From: Plectrocnemia conspersa | Taxonomy: Eukaryota > Arthropoda > Insecta > Trichoptera > Polycentropodidae | NCBI GenBank assembly: GCA_009617715.1 | Contig: VTFK01000331.1 | Coordinates: 310,001-374,000 of the forward strand | Reading direction: 5' to 3' | DNA length: 64,000 bases | Part shown: positions 11,538 through 22,188 of the stretch, piece by piece | Layout: every line of letters begins with the position of its first letter | Position numbering within the stretch: the first letter of the stretch is position 1 | Program-made: the position numbers and the translations under genes | The notes under the pieces: model-generated | Databases searched by the model: none | The model's input: only the letters and a program-made list of their open reading frames with translations | What the model was told of the DNA's origin: nothing

Positions 11538-11547
11538 TTTATTTATT
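11538..11547 (-). terminator. Overlapping polyadenylation signals for SF3B2
   Basis: Two overlapping AATAAA hexamers on the minus strand (tttatttatt on the plus strand) lie about 60 bases downstream of the SF3B2 stop codon. Confidence 0.6.
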
Positions 11548-11605
11548 AGCAATCCCAGTTCAATAATACATTTTTATAATAAGATCCAACGTTATAGAAA
11601 TCACA

Positions 11606-14600
11606 TTAAAACTTGAACTCTTTGTACTTTTTAGCTTGTTTTGAATCTGAGGTTTGTTGACGTTTTCTTTTACTCTGAAACATAAAAAATCGAATGAAAA
11701 TTATACTTAACAAACTAAGTAATCCGAAACATAAAAACTCCATTTCAAAAATAGTCTCTACCTTCTGTCTCGCCACGTGATCAGCAAGCATATCCGATAG
11801 ATCTTCGCGAGTGGGTTGATGCTGTTGAGCCCTCAATTGCTGTTCGTACCTAGCAGCCATCGCATCGGCATCCAGTTCTAATTCAGATGGATCTAAAGCG
11901 AGCTCGACTGCTCCTCCGCTTCTTTCGGAAGTGGTAGCAGTTGCTCCACCGCGTTTTCCAGCTACTCGAACATAAACATATTAGTATTATCTCATTACCA
12001 ATTAACACGTGTTAATAAATAGTGTATACCTAATGCAGCGGGCGGTTGTGTACCACCAGCTCCAGTCATATCGTAGACATGAGTCGAAGCCATCATACCG
12101 CCGGTCACTCCGCGGCGTTCGGCCAACACTTGATAAAGCACCGGTGTTTCTCCGCTGTAATATTGAAATTCAGTATCAAATTTGCACTTTCAAACATTAG
12201 TAAATGTATATATTGTTACCTCTCGATGTCGCTTTCTATCTTCTTCTTTCGCAACTCGATTGTCTCTGGCGTTTCTAATCCGAGCGGTACAGACGAAAGA
12301 CCGGAAGGCGTTGCTAGACCTTCTCCAGGTGTAACCAGACCACTTTGATCTGGTTCTGGAGCGGGCGTCAGTTCTTCTCCTTCGGATTCCGCTAAAGAAA
12401 ATTTCAAATATAAATTAAGATTTAATTTGTGTTTTATTCCTTTAAGACCGATTTTGTTTAGTTGACATTAGATAATTTTTATTACGTGTGTTAATACTGG
12501 AAAATAAAATAGGTTAATTTTTTTTAATTTCCCTGATATGCGAGTAAAAAATAAGTTTTCGAAATTTGAATTGTAATACTTGTAATAAGCATCATTCGAA
12601 ACGAAAAATTGTCTCTCATGTACCAGTCAAGAATACATGAACAATTTTTAAGAATTTTGGAAAGCTTGGAACACTGCTCTAAAGTAATAATATGTAACTT
12701 TTAGCTTAATTGTGTTAAAATATTCCCCCGGTTGCCTAAAAATTGCCAAAATACATTATACAAAGCTGATGATAAGAGGATCACTAACAATTTTAGCCCT
12801 ATATCTGTTTTACTAGTTCTATCAAAAAAATTTGAATCAATTCTAGCTAACAGAATAAATAAATTTTTTTCACATTTACAACACAGATTTAGAAGCAAAT
12901 CAATACAAAATATGCAGCTTTTGATTTCATTAATGAAATACAACATAACTTAAATGATAAAAATAAAACCTTAGCATTATTTATAGACTAAAAAAAAGCT
13001 TTTGACAAAGTAGACCATAACATATTATTAGAGAAATTGAAACATTGGAATAGTAGGACCAACGCTAAATTTATTAAAAAGCTATTTAAATAATGGACAA
13101 AAGTAGTTCTAATAAATGGTACACAAAGCGAATGTGAGTTGGTGAAGTGCGGAATTCCACAGGGTTCTATTTTGGCACCTTTATTATTTAATCTATACAT
13201 AAATAATTTAACCCTATGCAGGAAGGATTGAACTGGATGCTGATGATACAATGCTAATTTATAACTCTAAAACATAAAAAGATATGCAAAGAAACCCATC
13301 AATTTGTCAGGTGTCATTGAAAATAGCTATATAGTGACAGATTTTTGACATAAAATAAAAATAGTGTTAATATATTTTAAAATATAAAAAGTCGTAAAAA
13401 AAACCCCGAAAATTTTGCCTGCAACTATTCTACCAAAATATGAGCTAATAATGGTAACCAAAAAAATGCTAGAGAAAAAATCGATTATAAATACTAAATT
13501 TAAATTTAGAAAACAGCTATATAAATTATGAAATTAGATCTGCTGATGATTTACACATCCTACAAGCATTTTCTGTAAAGTTTGACACAAATTCTTAAGA
13601 ATATATTGCATTTAAAATCTTTAATGATTTACCAAAATCAACTAGGTATAATTGCAAAGGAATTAAAAAATATTTTTTTAATGAATTCATGGAACTTAAA
13701 TAAAATAAAATTAAGTTAATAAATAATACATACAGTAGACCCCCCAATAACACGGTACATTGGGGACGTGCTATTTGGGTGCCCGTTACTTTATGTTGTG
13801 AGCGAGCCAAAGGGAGGATATCTCACCACGCGGGCCTGATTTGTACGCATGTATTGAAAAAATGTATGAGTATTTTCTAGTCTCCCAACTACACGCACCC
13901 AAATAGCACGTCCCCAATTTACCGTGTTATTGGGGGGTGTACTGTATATCTCATTATATAATTGTTATTTTTGTTTTTCTTTTACTACTTATTATATTTT
14001 TTTAAATGTATACATATTATATTTATAATTTTAATGTATTAAATTGTAACTGCAGAATGAGTTATTTCACACTTACGCGGAATTACGTATATAAAATAAA
14101 ATATACCTTCTTCTGATGATTCGCCTTCAGATTCCGATTCCAATTCTCCCCACATTGTTCGATCCACTTCTACTTCCTCCACGTCCTAAATACAAAAATA
14201 ATCATATGTTCAATAATTCAATTATAATATTTAATTCAATTTATTTGAATTCTTACATCTTGAGCGCTCTGAGCATGACCAAATACGTCTCCGTACAAAG
14301 GTTTACCGTGTTCGTCCACCGGAGGTTTACCCCAACCGCCTGCATGATAACCGAACGCGCACCCTTCCGGAATGGGAGCGTTCAATCCTGGAATTTTAAG
14401 ATTGGGGTATGACGGAGGGGGTCCATAACGTTGCTGAGCGATCAACCAAGGCGGAGGTACTTTGTGACAGTTCGGGCCCACGGGCATTCCCAAAGCCGTT
14501 CTCAATTCTTCGCTTAAATCTCCAGGTTTTTTTTCACGAAGCCTCGTCTCAAATTCTTTGCCTTCGTAATACAAATCACCATGGATCGTCATGCGCGGTT

Positions 14601-17600
14601 TAGTTTGCCATTTGAAGAAGGCGTCGTGTAATTTTTGATAATCAATATCGATCTTACCGAGCTTTGGTCTAGCTCTTTCTCTCATTTTAGCCTTTAACGT
14701 CTTCGTTTCTTCTTTGTCTTGGAGCGACGCTCGCATTTCCATTATTCCAGTTTTCTTGATAAAATCCGGTAGATTAAAAGCAGGTTTCTCGATACCGCGT
14801 TTGCCTTGTAAGTACTTACGTTTATAGCACCAATGTCGAGGGACTTGAACAGTGTTCCGATGCGCTTTCAGTTGCACAAGCAAGCGTGGATCTCTAGCTG
14901 TAACGTCGTACATTTCGACTACGTCGGGCCGAGCGACCAATTGTTTGAGTTCGGCGACAGATAATCGCGATAATTTCTTCAATTTTCTTTTCGATAACCT
15001 TTCTTTTTCATCGTTTGCTTTTTTTTCTTCGGTCTCTTCGTCCACGTCGAACTGATCTCTGACCCTTTCCATTTTGCGCAACGCCGGCGCAGATTTATTC
15101 GGATCGGACGACAGTTGTTCTGAATCGGTTTTGTGTTCGGATATTTTAAAAACTTCGAAGATCCTATGGAACTGTCTATACATCGGCTCCAACTCGTGAA
15201 ACTGTAGATTCTCTTGAATGTAATCTATTTCAGCGTCGATGACAACTTCTTTCTCTTTAGCTTTATCTTTCTTTACAATTTCGACCGTTTTCTGTTCTTT
15301 TCGCAATACCTCGTCTTTTTTAAATTGTATTTTATTCAATTTGGCGAGCTTCTTCCTTTTCTTTTTGCGTCGATTTTTATTAGCTTTACTAGCTCCTTCC
15401 TGTTTTATAGATTGAGAAGATGACGATTCGTTTTCGTCGTCGGAATCGCCTTCGTCGTCCTCAGCGTCGTATTCAGAACTGATCACGGCAGATTGACCGG
15501 TCCCGCTGTTCTGATCGTTTGAATCTCCGTCTTCTAAAGTGCCGAGTGCAGCGGCTCTCTGATCCTTAAACGCGAGAGCCTCTTCTAGAGCTTTGGGCAA
15601 AACGACGACGTCTTGGCTGACTTTTTTCTTTAACTCTTCGGGTTTTTCGACTTTCAGCGATAACAACGAAGGTAAATTAGAGTTTTGATTCCTCGAGTTC
15701 TTAGATGAGAATTCTTCGTCGTGCTCTTGAGATCCGGTCCAGCCCATGGGCGGTCCCATGCCGGGGGGCGGCAACATCGTGCCTCTCATTCCCGGTGGAG
15801 TCATCTGATTGCCCGGAGGTCCCTGCATTTGATTCGGAGGAGGGATAGGAACAGTTCCGGGCGGACCCAGCGGCATTTGATTCATTTGTTCCATCGGGGG
15901 CATCATCTGATGATCGTGCATGTTCATCTGACCGATTCCGGGAGGTCCTGGATTCGTTCCTAAAAAATATTATATAAAATCGTAAAATTGCTAGATAAAA
16001 TCTGTATACAAAAGGAAAAATGACAATTACACGATGGAAAAAATAAAATCATATTGATTTAGCTTGAAAAAGTCGAAATTAAAAATGCTAATCGACTCAT
16101 CCTTATTTTTTAAAATTAAATTACCCCAAAATGAAATTATTTTATATCAATTGAGACGCAGGTATAATTTTTTTGTTGATGTTTGATTTATCAAACTTGT
16201 CAGAGAAGCTGAGAGAGGCACCTTTTTAACTTTAATCTAACAATGTAGCATTGAATTTGTAAACAAAGCAGATGTCATATTTTTGGATGTCAAGAGCTGC
16301 AAAGAAAGTGAAAAAAAAGCCACTACCTTTGTAACAACTTATCTATGTCAACAAAGATTTTCTACTCTAACAAATATAAAAATTAAGCACAACATCAACT
16401 GAATCTTCGAGGAAGACAGTATTCAAATTGCTTTAATATTAAGAAGTCCAAATTTTTATGTTCTTGTGTAAAAAATTAAACAATATAAAAAGTTATTATT
16501 ATGTAAGAGCAAGCGAGAACAATGTACTGATCCGTGGCCATATTGTACCGAATCATTCTTAGTGAGTGACTGTGACTTAGTTTGCGAACATGTTGTTGGG
16601 GGTATGATTGCAGATTTTTTCAGTCGACAGTGCTAATAGGGGTATTGTTATTCGGGGGTCAACTGTTTTGATTTTTGTAACTCTCGTCATTTTTTCTTAT
16701 GTACACAAAAATAATCATATTACCTCTCATATTAGGCGGCAACATTTGACTTCCTGGTGGACCATTACCGCTAAAATTTTGTCCTGGTGGCATGACCATC
16801 ATTTGCTCCTGCATATCCAAATTATGATCGGACATGTAATCCGATACCATGTGTTCCTGACGCTGTTGTTCCATCATAGCTTGCTGTTCTATCAGAGCTT
16901 GCTGTTGAGCAATTCTTGCAGCCATTTCATCCTAAACAAATATTACAATTTAATTCTAAGAAAATAAGTAAGGTTACAAAAAGGCTCATATTTTTCGGGT
17001 TAATATTTCGAGAAACTTGCGCAGTTTTGTGACTGTTGATAATTAATCATCAGAAATTTCTATACTATAGTAAAATAAGATCTATTTCCAGCCATAGATA
17101 GTGTTTTAATTATTCCCAATCTAAGTCGTATTTTTCAAGTAAAGAAAAGTGTATAAGAGAAATATATCTATACATTTAAATACTTTTTATGTTACGGTTT
17201 ATGGTTCAAACTATGCATCATATAACAAATCTTTGATATACCTTTTTTAAATTGACTTTGTCTAATTTTATAAATAATAAGTGCACCATATGAATATTTT
17301 CACAATATCTCAAGCTTTGTACCGTTGTTTCATATTTTACATATATATATAATATATGTAATATAAAATCTCTATTTGTTTTTATAAAATTACCCTAAAT
17401 TTTCAACTTCTGTCCTTCATGAACATGAAAAATCTGGTTACCCAATTAAAGGACATGATTTAAGTGCAAGTTAACGTAAAAAACAAGACAAGTTACAAAT
17501 TATGTACATTAATGTAATTTTTTAAGTTTTATTACACTAAATCAAATAACTATGTATACATACTATGAAATAACTATTAGTTAAAGTATTAAATATACCT

Positions 17601-17784
17601 AACTGTGAGCTATTGCGATCTTAATTTTATATCGCCAATTTTATTCACTGATGTTTGACGTTTAAAACATAACCTAATTATTTGTATACGGCGATAAATG
17701 CGTGACAAGTACGCAATACGAATCATAATTTTTTACCAAAAAATATTAATAGAAATATCTTACATCGCTGCCGGCATCCGCCAT
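11606..17784 (-). CDS. SF3B2: SF3B2 (SAP145), U2 snRNP splicing factor 3b subunit 2
   Basis: Nuclear component of the SF3b complex that helps anchor U2 snRNP at the branch site. Eight exons: 17784-17764, 16931-16724, 15959-14257, 14185-14107, 12391-12220, 12154-12030, 11964-11762 and 11674-11606. All phases agree, giving 859 residues (human 895). Order along the protein: a Gln/Met-rich segment, Pro/Gly-rich MPPG repeats, an acidic Ser-rich stretch, a Lys/Arg-rich block (NRRKKKRKKLAK), the DUF382 core (VAELKQLVARPDVVEMYDVT, PRHWCYKRKYLQGKRGIEKP), the PSP domain (KVPPPWLIAQQRYGPPPSYP, YHAGGWGKPPVDEHGKPLYG), GLVTPG/GLETPETIELRKKK, THVYDM, and the family tail KKYKEFKF. The N-terminal SAP domain of the human protein is not apparent. 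Introns contain LINE, Tigger-like and hAT debris. Confidence 0.96.
12700..13720 (+). mobile_element. Decayed LINE inserted in SF3B2 intron 4
   Basis: Antisense to SF3B2. Legible pieces in order: FSPISVLLVLSKKFESILAN (finger region), the degenerate LALFID.KKAFDKVDHNILLEK (the first catalytic Asp region), VKCGIPQGSILAPLLFNLYI at about 13143-13205 (the PQGS motif), a damaged active-site region, and a tail ending in FNDLPKSTRYNCKGIK. Multiple stops and frameshifts. The text is similar in type to the relic at 8.0-8.7 kb, so both are probably Jockey-like. Confidence 0.85.
13733..13944. mobile_element. Tigger/pogo-type MITE with TA target duplication
   Basis: A 212-bp element in SF3B2 intron 4 bounded by TA on both sides. 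The ends are CAGTAGACCCCCCAATAACA and its inverted copy ending GGGGGGTGTACTG. The inverted arms (to about 13789 and from about 13895) include tgctatttgggtg and cacccaaatagca. CAGT termini with TA duplication are characteristic of pogo/Tigger elements. No coding capacity. The arms are well preserved, suggesting a fairly recent insertion. Confidence 0.85.
16200..16440 (+). mobile_element. hAT transposase C-terminal (dimerisation) scrap in SF3B2 intron 2
   Basis: In one phase this reads FVTTYLCQQRFSTLTNIKIK followed by a stop and then IFEEDSIQIALI. It corresponds to the hAT dimerisation signature (TTYLCESxFSxLTxIKxKxRxxL..EDxLRxAL). A short upstream LSEKLRE is compatible. It could belong to the same family as the ZBED5-like scrap at 3.7-4.06 kb. 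Confidence 0.7.
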
Positions 17785-18225
17785 CTTTTGGCAGGACGCT
17801 CTCTTTAATAAACGTCAATAAACTTTCAATACAAACGCCTCGATGATGGCGTTCGTTTTAATGTTGCCAGTGCATAATTTGCGATCATAGATAATAATAT
17901 TGCTGACTGAATAAAATAAAACGAAAAATTAGACTTATTTTTTATTTCCCCACTTTCTTTTGAGGTGTGAAATTTTCAGTTCAGTGTCGATATTAAAATA
18001 AAATAATTTAAATATTTTGACAACAAAGCAAAATAATATCAAATATATAACTTTATGTTCATTTGCACTCGAATTTTATTTACGTATATGTTATTAGTCT
18101 AATAATAATTAAATTGCTAGTTAATTTAAATATTTGTAGGTATTTGGAAAAAACTCATAAATTTGTTTATTGTTACTCAAATTTATTCAAATAAAAAGTT
18201 TAAAACTTATAATTGTACATTTTTA
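17785..18225 (-). promoter_or_regulatory. Upstream region of SF3B2
   Basis: The SF3B2 start codon lies in ccaaaagATGGCGG on the minus strand. Upstream are a modestly CpG-containing stretch to about 17880 and then AT-rich DNA. The promoter is presumably here; I see no specific site I can name. Confidence 0.35.
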
Positions 18226-18450
18226 GGGACGGTGATGATGGCGGGTGGCAATGAGACACAGATTAAGCCGCTGCAGTAATATATTTATTGATGGTTACAG
18301 TTGTTTACATTTCAAGGGGCGCGCTCGCGACGGCACGCGTCCGAACCCTTACGGGCTTGCCGGTAGAGAAAGCGAAAACCGTCACAACAATGCTACTTCA
18401 GCGCCGACCAGTTTTGCCCATAACAAATCTATATTAGCCCCCATAATATT
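18226..18450 (+). repeat. MITE family A, solo left arm
   Basis: Starts agggacggtgatgatggcgg, has cacagattaagccgctgcag, a GC-rich middle and ends ttttgcccataacaaatcta then ccccataatattg. The inverted right arm is absent, so this is a truncated or solo copy, 435 bases before the complete copy. Confidence 0.8.
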
Positions 18451-18884
18451 GTTTACATTTTGCTTCAGTATAAATTTTCATGCTCGGATAAATACGATTT
18501 TTATTGTTTAGTCATACGCATACAAAAGTCAACAATACTTATTATTATTCGAGCAATGTATAAATGTTACATTGAATGTGTATTTTTCAGTAAAGCTATA
18601 TTTTTACTAATGAAATCCAAATTAAATTTTCACCAGTAGATATATATTTCCACTAGCGAAAATATAATTGAACTAATTGGCGTTACTGAAATTATATGCT
18701 GCTCTAAAATGTCTATGAAACCCAATTTGACAGTTGCGAAACTAGCATTAGCTAAGTACAGACAGATGTCGCGTTTCGCATATTACTCCATAGTTTGTCT
18801 GCACTTGAATATAACACTATCTTTTAAAAATATGTTAGTTACCCTTACCGATATTACTACGGACTTCTGATATTTTATAGTTTA

Positions 18885-19350
18885 GGGACGGTTGATAGTG
18901 ACGGGTGGCAATTATACACAGATTGAGCCGCTGCAGTAATGTTTTATTACTGGTAGACTCGTTTACATTGTTTTTAAAATATGGGGCGCGCGCACGTCCA
19001 GATCGCTTGAAGATTGCTATTCGAGAGAAAATTTGTTACGCAGTGCTACTCAAGTGCCGACCAGTTTTGGCCATAACAAACCTAAATCGACCCCCATAAT
19101 AGTATTGGTTAAAGTGTATAGGCGGCCTATTTACATATGTATTTATTTAGATTTTTGTTATAACCAGAACTCGATGGCACTTGGGTAACACTGGCGTGAC
19201 GGAATCTCTCCGCTAACAATCTTCGGTGCGGTCGTGGGCCCGCGCTCCGTTCATTGTATTAATAACTATATCAACTTAATTAATTTTCAATAAAATACTA
19301 CTGCAGCGGCTCAATCTGTGTCTAATTGCCACTCGTCACATCCCGTCGCC
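18885..19350. mobile_element. MITE family A, complete foldback element
   Basis: Both arms are present: agggacggttgatagtgacg then attgagccgctgcagtaatg on the left, and the inverted actgcagcggctcaatctgt then gccactcgtcac near the right end. The inner parts of the arms (gttttggccataacaaacc against tagatttttgttataacc) also pair, so the terminal inverted repeats are long, roughly 200 bases each. No transposase. It defines the family present at 5.2, 5.7, 18.2 and 36.1 kb. Confidence 0.8.
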
Positions 19351-19390
19351 AAAAGTGTATTCAAACTGAAATTTGGTCAAAAGGAGGGCG

Positions 19391-19597
19391 CAGGGTCAGC
19401 CCTAGGTTATTTGGCGCCCCAGGAAAAAACTAAATTTGCACCCCCTTCCCTATTAATACTTTAATAACTCAAAAATATAATTAAAATTAAAGTACTTTAA
19501 TATTATATTTGACACCATATTATTTTTTGTGATTGTGGGTTTTTGTAGAATTTGTAGTTTTTCGTCGCGATTTTCTACGCGTGAAATAATCTAGAGT
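19391..19597 (+). repeat. Dispersed repeat B, copy 2
   Basis: About 200 bases nearly matching 9550-9760: cagggtcagccctaggttat, ggcgccccaggaaaa, attaatactttaataactc and tcgcgattttctacgcgtga. Lies immediately after the MITE pair and before a foldback element. Confidence 0.8.
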
Positions 19598-19600
19598 ACA

Positions 19601-19890
19601 CAGTAGGGTGTACCAAAAAAAGTAATAAAATTGTGTCGGCGCCGTTACAATGGGAACGCTCAGTTACGAATATTCCCACTATTCCCACGGCGCCGACATG
19701 ATTTTACTGCTTCTGACGCATATTTTTACTTCTGAGGGAAGGGATAGTTGATTTTTGCGCTCCCCTATTGGTTAAAATTTGGTTTAGATATGCTTCGTTC
19801 GATTCTCACTTATTGTAAGTTTTAATATGAACGCTACATAACTGAGCGTTTCCAATGCGACGGCAAGATTCTATTGCTTTTGATGCAGAT
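19601..19890. repeat. Foldback element with nested inverted repeats
   Basis: cagtagggtgtaccaaaaaa opens the element. gtgtcggcgccgttacaatg and gaacgctcagtta are answered by a near inner inverted copy (cacggcgccgacatgatttt) and by a more distant one (ataactgagcgtttccaatg, gcaagattctattgcttttg). It is probably a non-autonomous DNA element; terminal boundaries are approximate. Confidence 0.6.
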
Positions 19891-21229
19891 TCTAAGCAGG
19901 GACCTCCTTGAATTTGGCTAGAAAAATCCATGAAATACTATAAATCTTAATGAAATATTAAAAAAAACGATTTCTGAATGACTTACTTTTTTCCCTCCTC
20001 GTGATGAGACTTTCGAAATATATTTCAAAATATCATATTTTTTTGCTCTATGAAAACTAGGTAGGAAGCTTTTTTGCTCATGGATCATCGGTCGATACGT
20101 GTACATGAAAAAATAGAGAAAAAGTGCATTTTGAAAAAAACTGAGATGACACTATGAAATTTTATAAAATAGGTGTCTCCTGCAGTATAATTACTGAAGA
20201 TCAAGTTTTTAATTGCAAATAAGTTAAAAATAAACTAAAAACAGATACAACAGGCTCTTCGACTGAACATAATTTGTAGAATTCTGTCACCAAATATAAA
20301 ATCTTTTAGGAATGTTTGTATAAAAACAAAGTAGTTTACTTTTGTAACAAACTATATTTTTTTATATATTTAAAACAATAATATTCACACAATTAGTACT
20401 ACACTTTTAAATATTTCTTCTGCTAACTTAGTCCAGCGACATTTGTACGCACGGTAACTTGGTTCAAAGCGACTGGAATGCGTTACATTAATAAATTGGA
20501 AGTATAATCAATAACAGAAATACATTTTGGTAGGTTAGATACTAGTTAAAAAAAATGTAAATTTATTTTATTCCAATTATGGTTTCCATCTTAAGACCTA
20601 ATATAATACAATATAAATTTTTAATTCCAACTTTACAATTTTCTAAGAATTATGTCAAAATCAATTGAATTTTTATCGAAATCGAACATTAGCAGAATGT
20701 TATACAAACGAGTAGTTTTATTTATGATTCAGATAATTTTTTCTTTGTTACCGTTAATTGACAAAAAACAAAAAATAATACATATTTATCTATATCGATA
20801 CTCCAATATTGAATAAAAATCATTGCAGTATCGATACAGGTAGCCTCGATTAGAACTCTTATTTACACATCAGGCTGAGAATATAGTGGAGCGATAAGTT
20901 GCACGAAGATGCATCGTTTTATTGATTAATTTATTAAGATCGTCATAATTTCGTAGCATCATCTCGGGTAAATATTTTTTTTATAAAAAATAGTGAAAGC
21001 GTTGATGTTTTTGTTAGAGATTGAAAATTTGAAGTCTAAAATCATACATTGAAATTGATACTGACGAAAGAAACAGTTCGAAAATAAAGAAGTTGCAATA
21101 GAAATGAAATTTCTGTTTGGACATTGAACTTAATATTTCTTATTTAAGCAGTCTAGATATATAAGTTATATTTTAAGAAACGGCAAACAGCTCCACTATA
21201 TTTAGTATTGTGCGTTAGGAACTATCGTA
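19891..21229. other. AT-rich flank and probable 3' UTR of the UBE2J1-like gene
   Basis: The part nearest 21229 is probably the 3' UTR of the minus-strand UBE2J1-like gene; a minus-strand AATAAA lies at 20918-20923. The rest shows no gene or defined repeat. Confidence 0.4.
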
Positions 21230-21919
21230 TCACAGTTGCGCTAGGAAAAAGTCCAGTCGTCTAAAAACGAATATCGACAAGGCGACCAGTAGACAGGCGA
21301 ACACGCAGTCCCTCAATGCGTCCGGGGAACCTCGTCGGCGGGAAGTCGGGGGCGCGGAGACGACGCATGACCGGTCGGAGGCTTCTGAGGTCGGCGCTGG
21401 AGGGGCGGTTGCGGTGCTCGGTGCGGGATCGCCTTCTTCGGAGCGGCTCAGGAGCGCCTCGGGCGCCCCGCACTCGGCGCATCGCCAGGCCACCGAGCGC
21501 CGCGCGAGCGCCCGCCTCTCCGCGGGCTCGCAGTCGAGAGAACCGACCGTGCCCTCGGCCGGCGCTGGCATGAAGGCCGCCAGCGCCAAGAGGGCTGTGC
21601 GGATCGACCAGGACGGCTGCCAGGTCTCCGGGTGGTGGCCCGAGATCGACAGGCATATCTTGCGGTGCGTCTCGAAGCGACCGTTCGGCGTGAGCAGCAC
21701 GATGTGCGGCGGCCGCATGGGGTACTGCTCCGGCAGCAGGATGCGACCGTGATACACTCCCCCGGCGAAGTCGGTAGCCCTGGGGCCGCGGACGGTAAAA
21801 TGCCACTCGAATAGGTCGTCGCCGAGGGGCTGCGCGTGGTAGTCTTCTGAAGGCGTCGCCAGCTCGGCCGCCTCTCGCATGAGCCGCTTGGCCGCCGGGC
21901 TCCGGGCGCCGTCCGACAT
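21230..21919 (-). CDS. UBE2J1-like tail-anchored E2 ubiquitin-conjugating enzyme, intronless
   Basis: ER-membrane E2 enzyme of the UBC6/UBE2J family, which ubiquitinates substrates of ER-associated degradation. The single exon encodes 229 residues (human UBE2J1 318). The start ATG at 21919 fits the family N-terminus: SPAAKRLMREAAEL, then DYHAQPLGDDLFEWHFTVRG, YHGRILLPEQYPMRPP and the catalytic-cysteine block KICLSISGHHPETWQPSWSI with the active Cys in KICLS. A shortened Ala/Pro/Ser-rich linker follows, then a C-terminal hydrophobic anchor (CVFACLLVALSIFVF) with a short luminal tail. It has no introns and is very GC-rich. An overlapping upstream reading frame begins at 22128. It may be a retrocopy that kept function or a gene that lost introns; the conserved core has no damage. 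Confidence 0.92.
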   Translation of the reverse strand: MSDGARSPAAKRLMREAAELATPSEDYHAQPLGDDLFEWHFTVRGPRATDFAGGVYHGRILLPEQYPMRPPHIVLLTPNGRFETHRKICLSISGHHPETWQPSWSIRTALLALAAFMPAPAEGTVGSLDCEPAERRALARRSVAWRCAECGAPEALLSRSEEGDPAPSTATAPPAPTSEASDRSCVVSAPPTSRRRGSPDALRDCVFACLLVALSIFVFRRLDFFLAQL

Positions 21920-22128
21920 CTCGGCTGACGTTTCTCAGATGACGGAGGAGCGGCCGCGCGAATTCGACATCGCCCCCGAATTCTTCCAAAAACTCGTTTC
22001 CGAACGCGCCCTCGAAGATCACGCCGCTCAGTAACAAAAAGTCGTCCCGCATCAGCGGGGTGGGACGCGCCATGAGGATTCGAAGATGCGTCCTGATATA
22101 TTCGTCCAGTATTACCCCGCGAGCCTCC
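21261..22128 (-). CDS. Upstream overlapping reading frame of unknown product
   Basis: A minus-strand frame from ATG 22128 runs 69 codons before reaching the UBE2J1-like start and then overlaps it in another phase to about 21261. The non-overlapping part (MEARGVILDEYIRTHLRILM, RDDFLLLSGVIFEGAFGNEF) looks protein-like: balanced hydrophobic, acidic and aromatic composition rather than the Arg/Pro/Ala bias of chance frames in GC-rich DNA. The overlapping part does look like a shadow. I do not recognise the family. It could be the first cistron of a dicistronic transcript, a coding exon of another gene joined by splicing, or a chance uORF. Confidence 0.35.
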
Positions 22129-22188
22129 ATACTGACAAAACGTATCGGCAGGGTTGCCACCCAAAAAACATAGGGAAATGATAAACAC

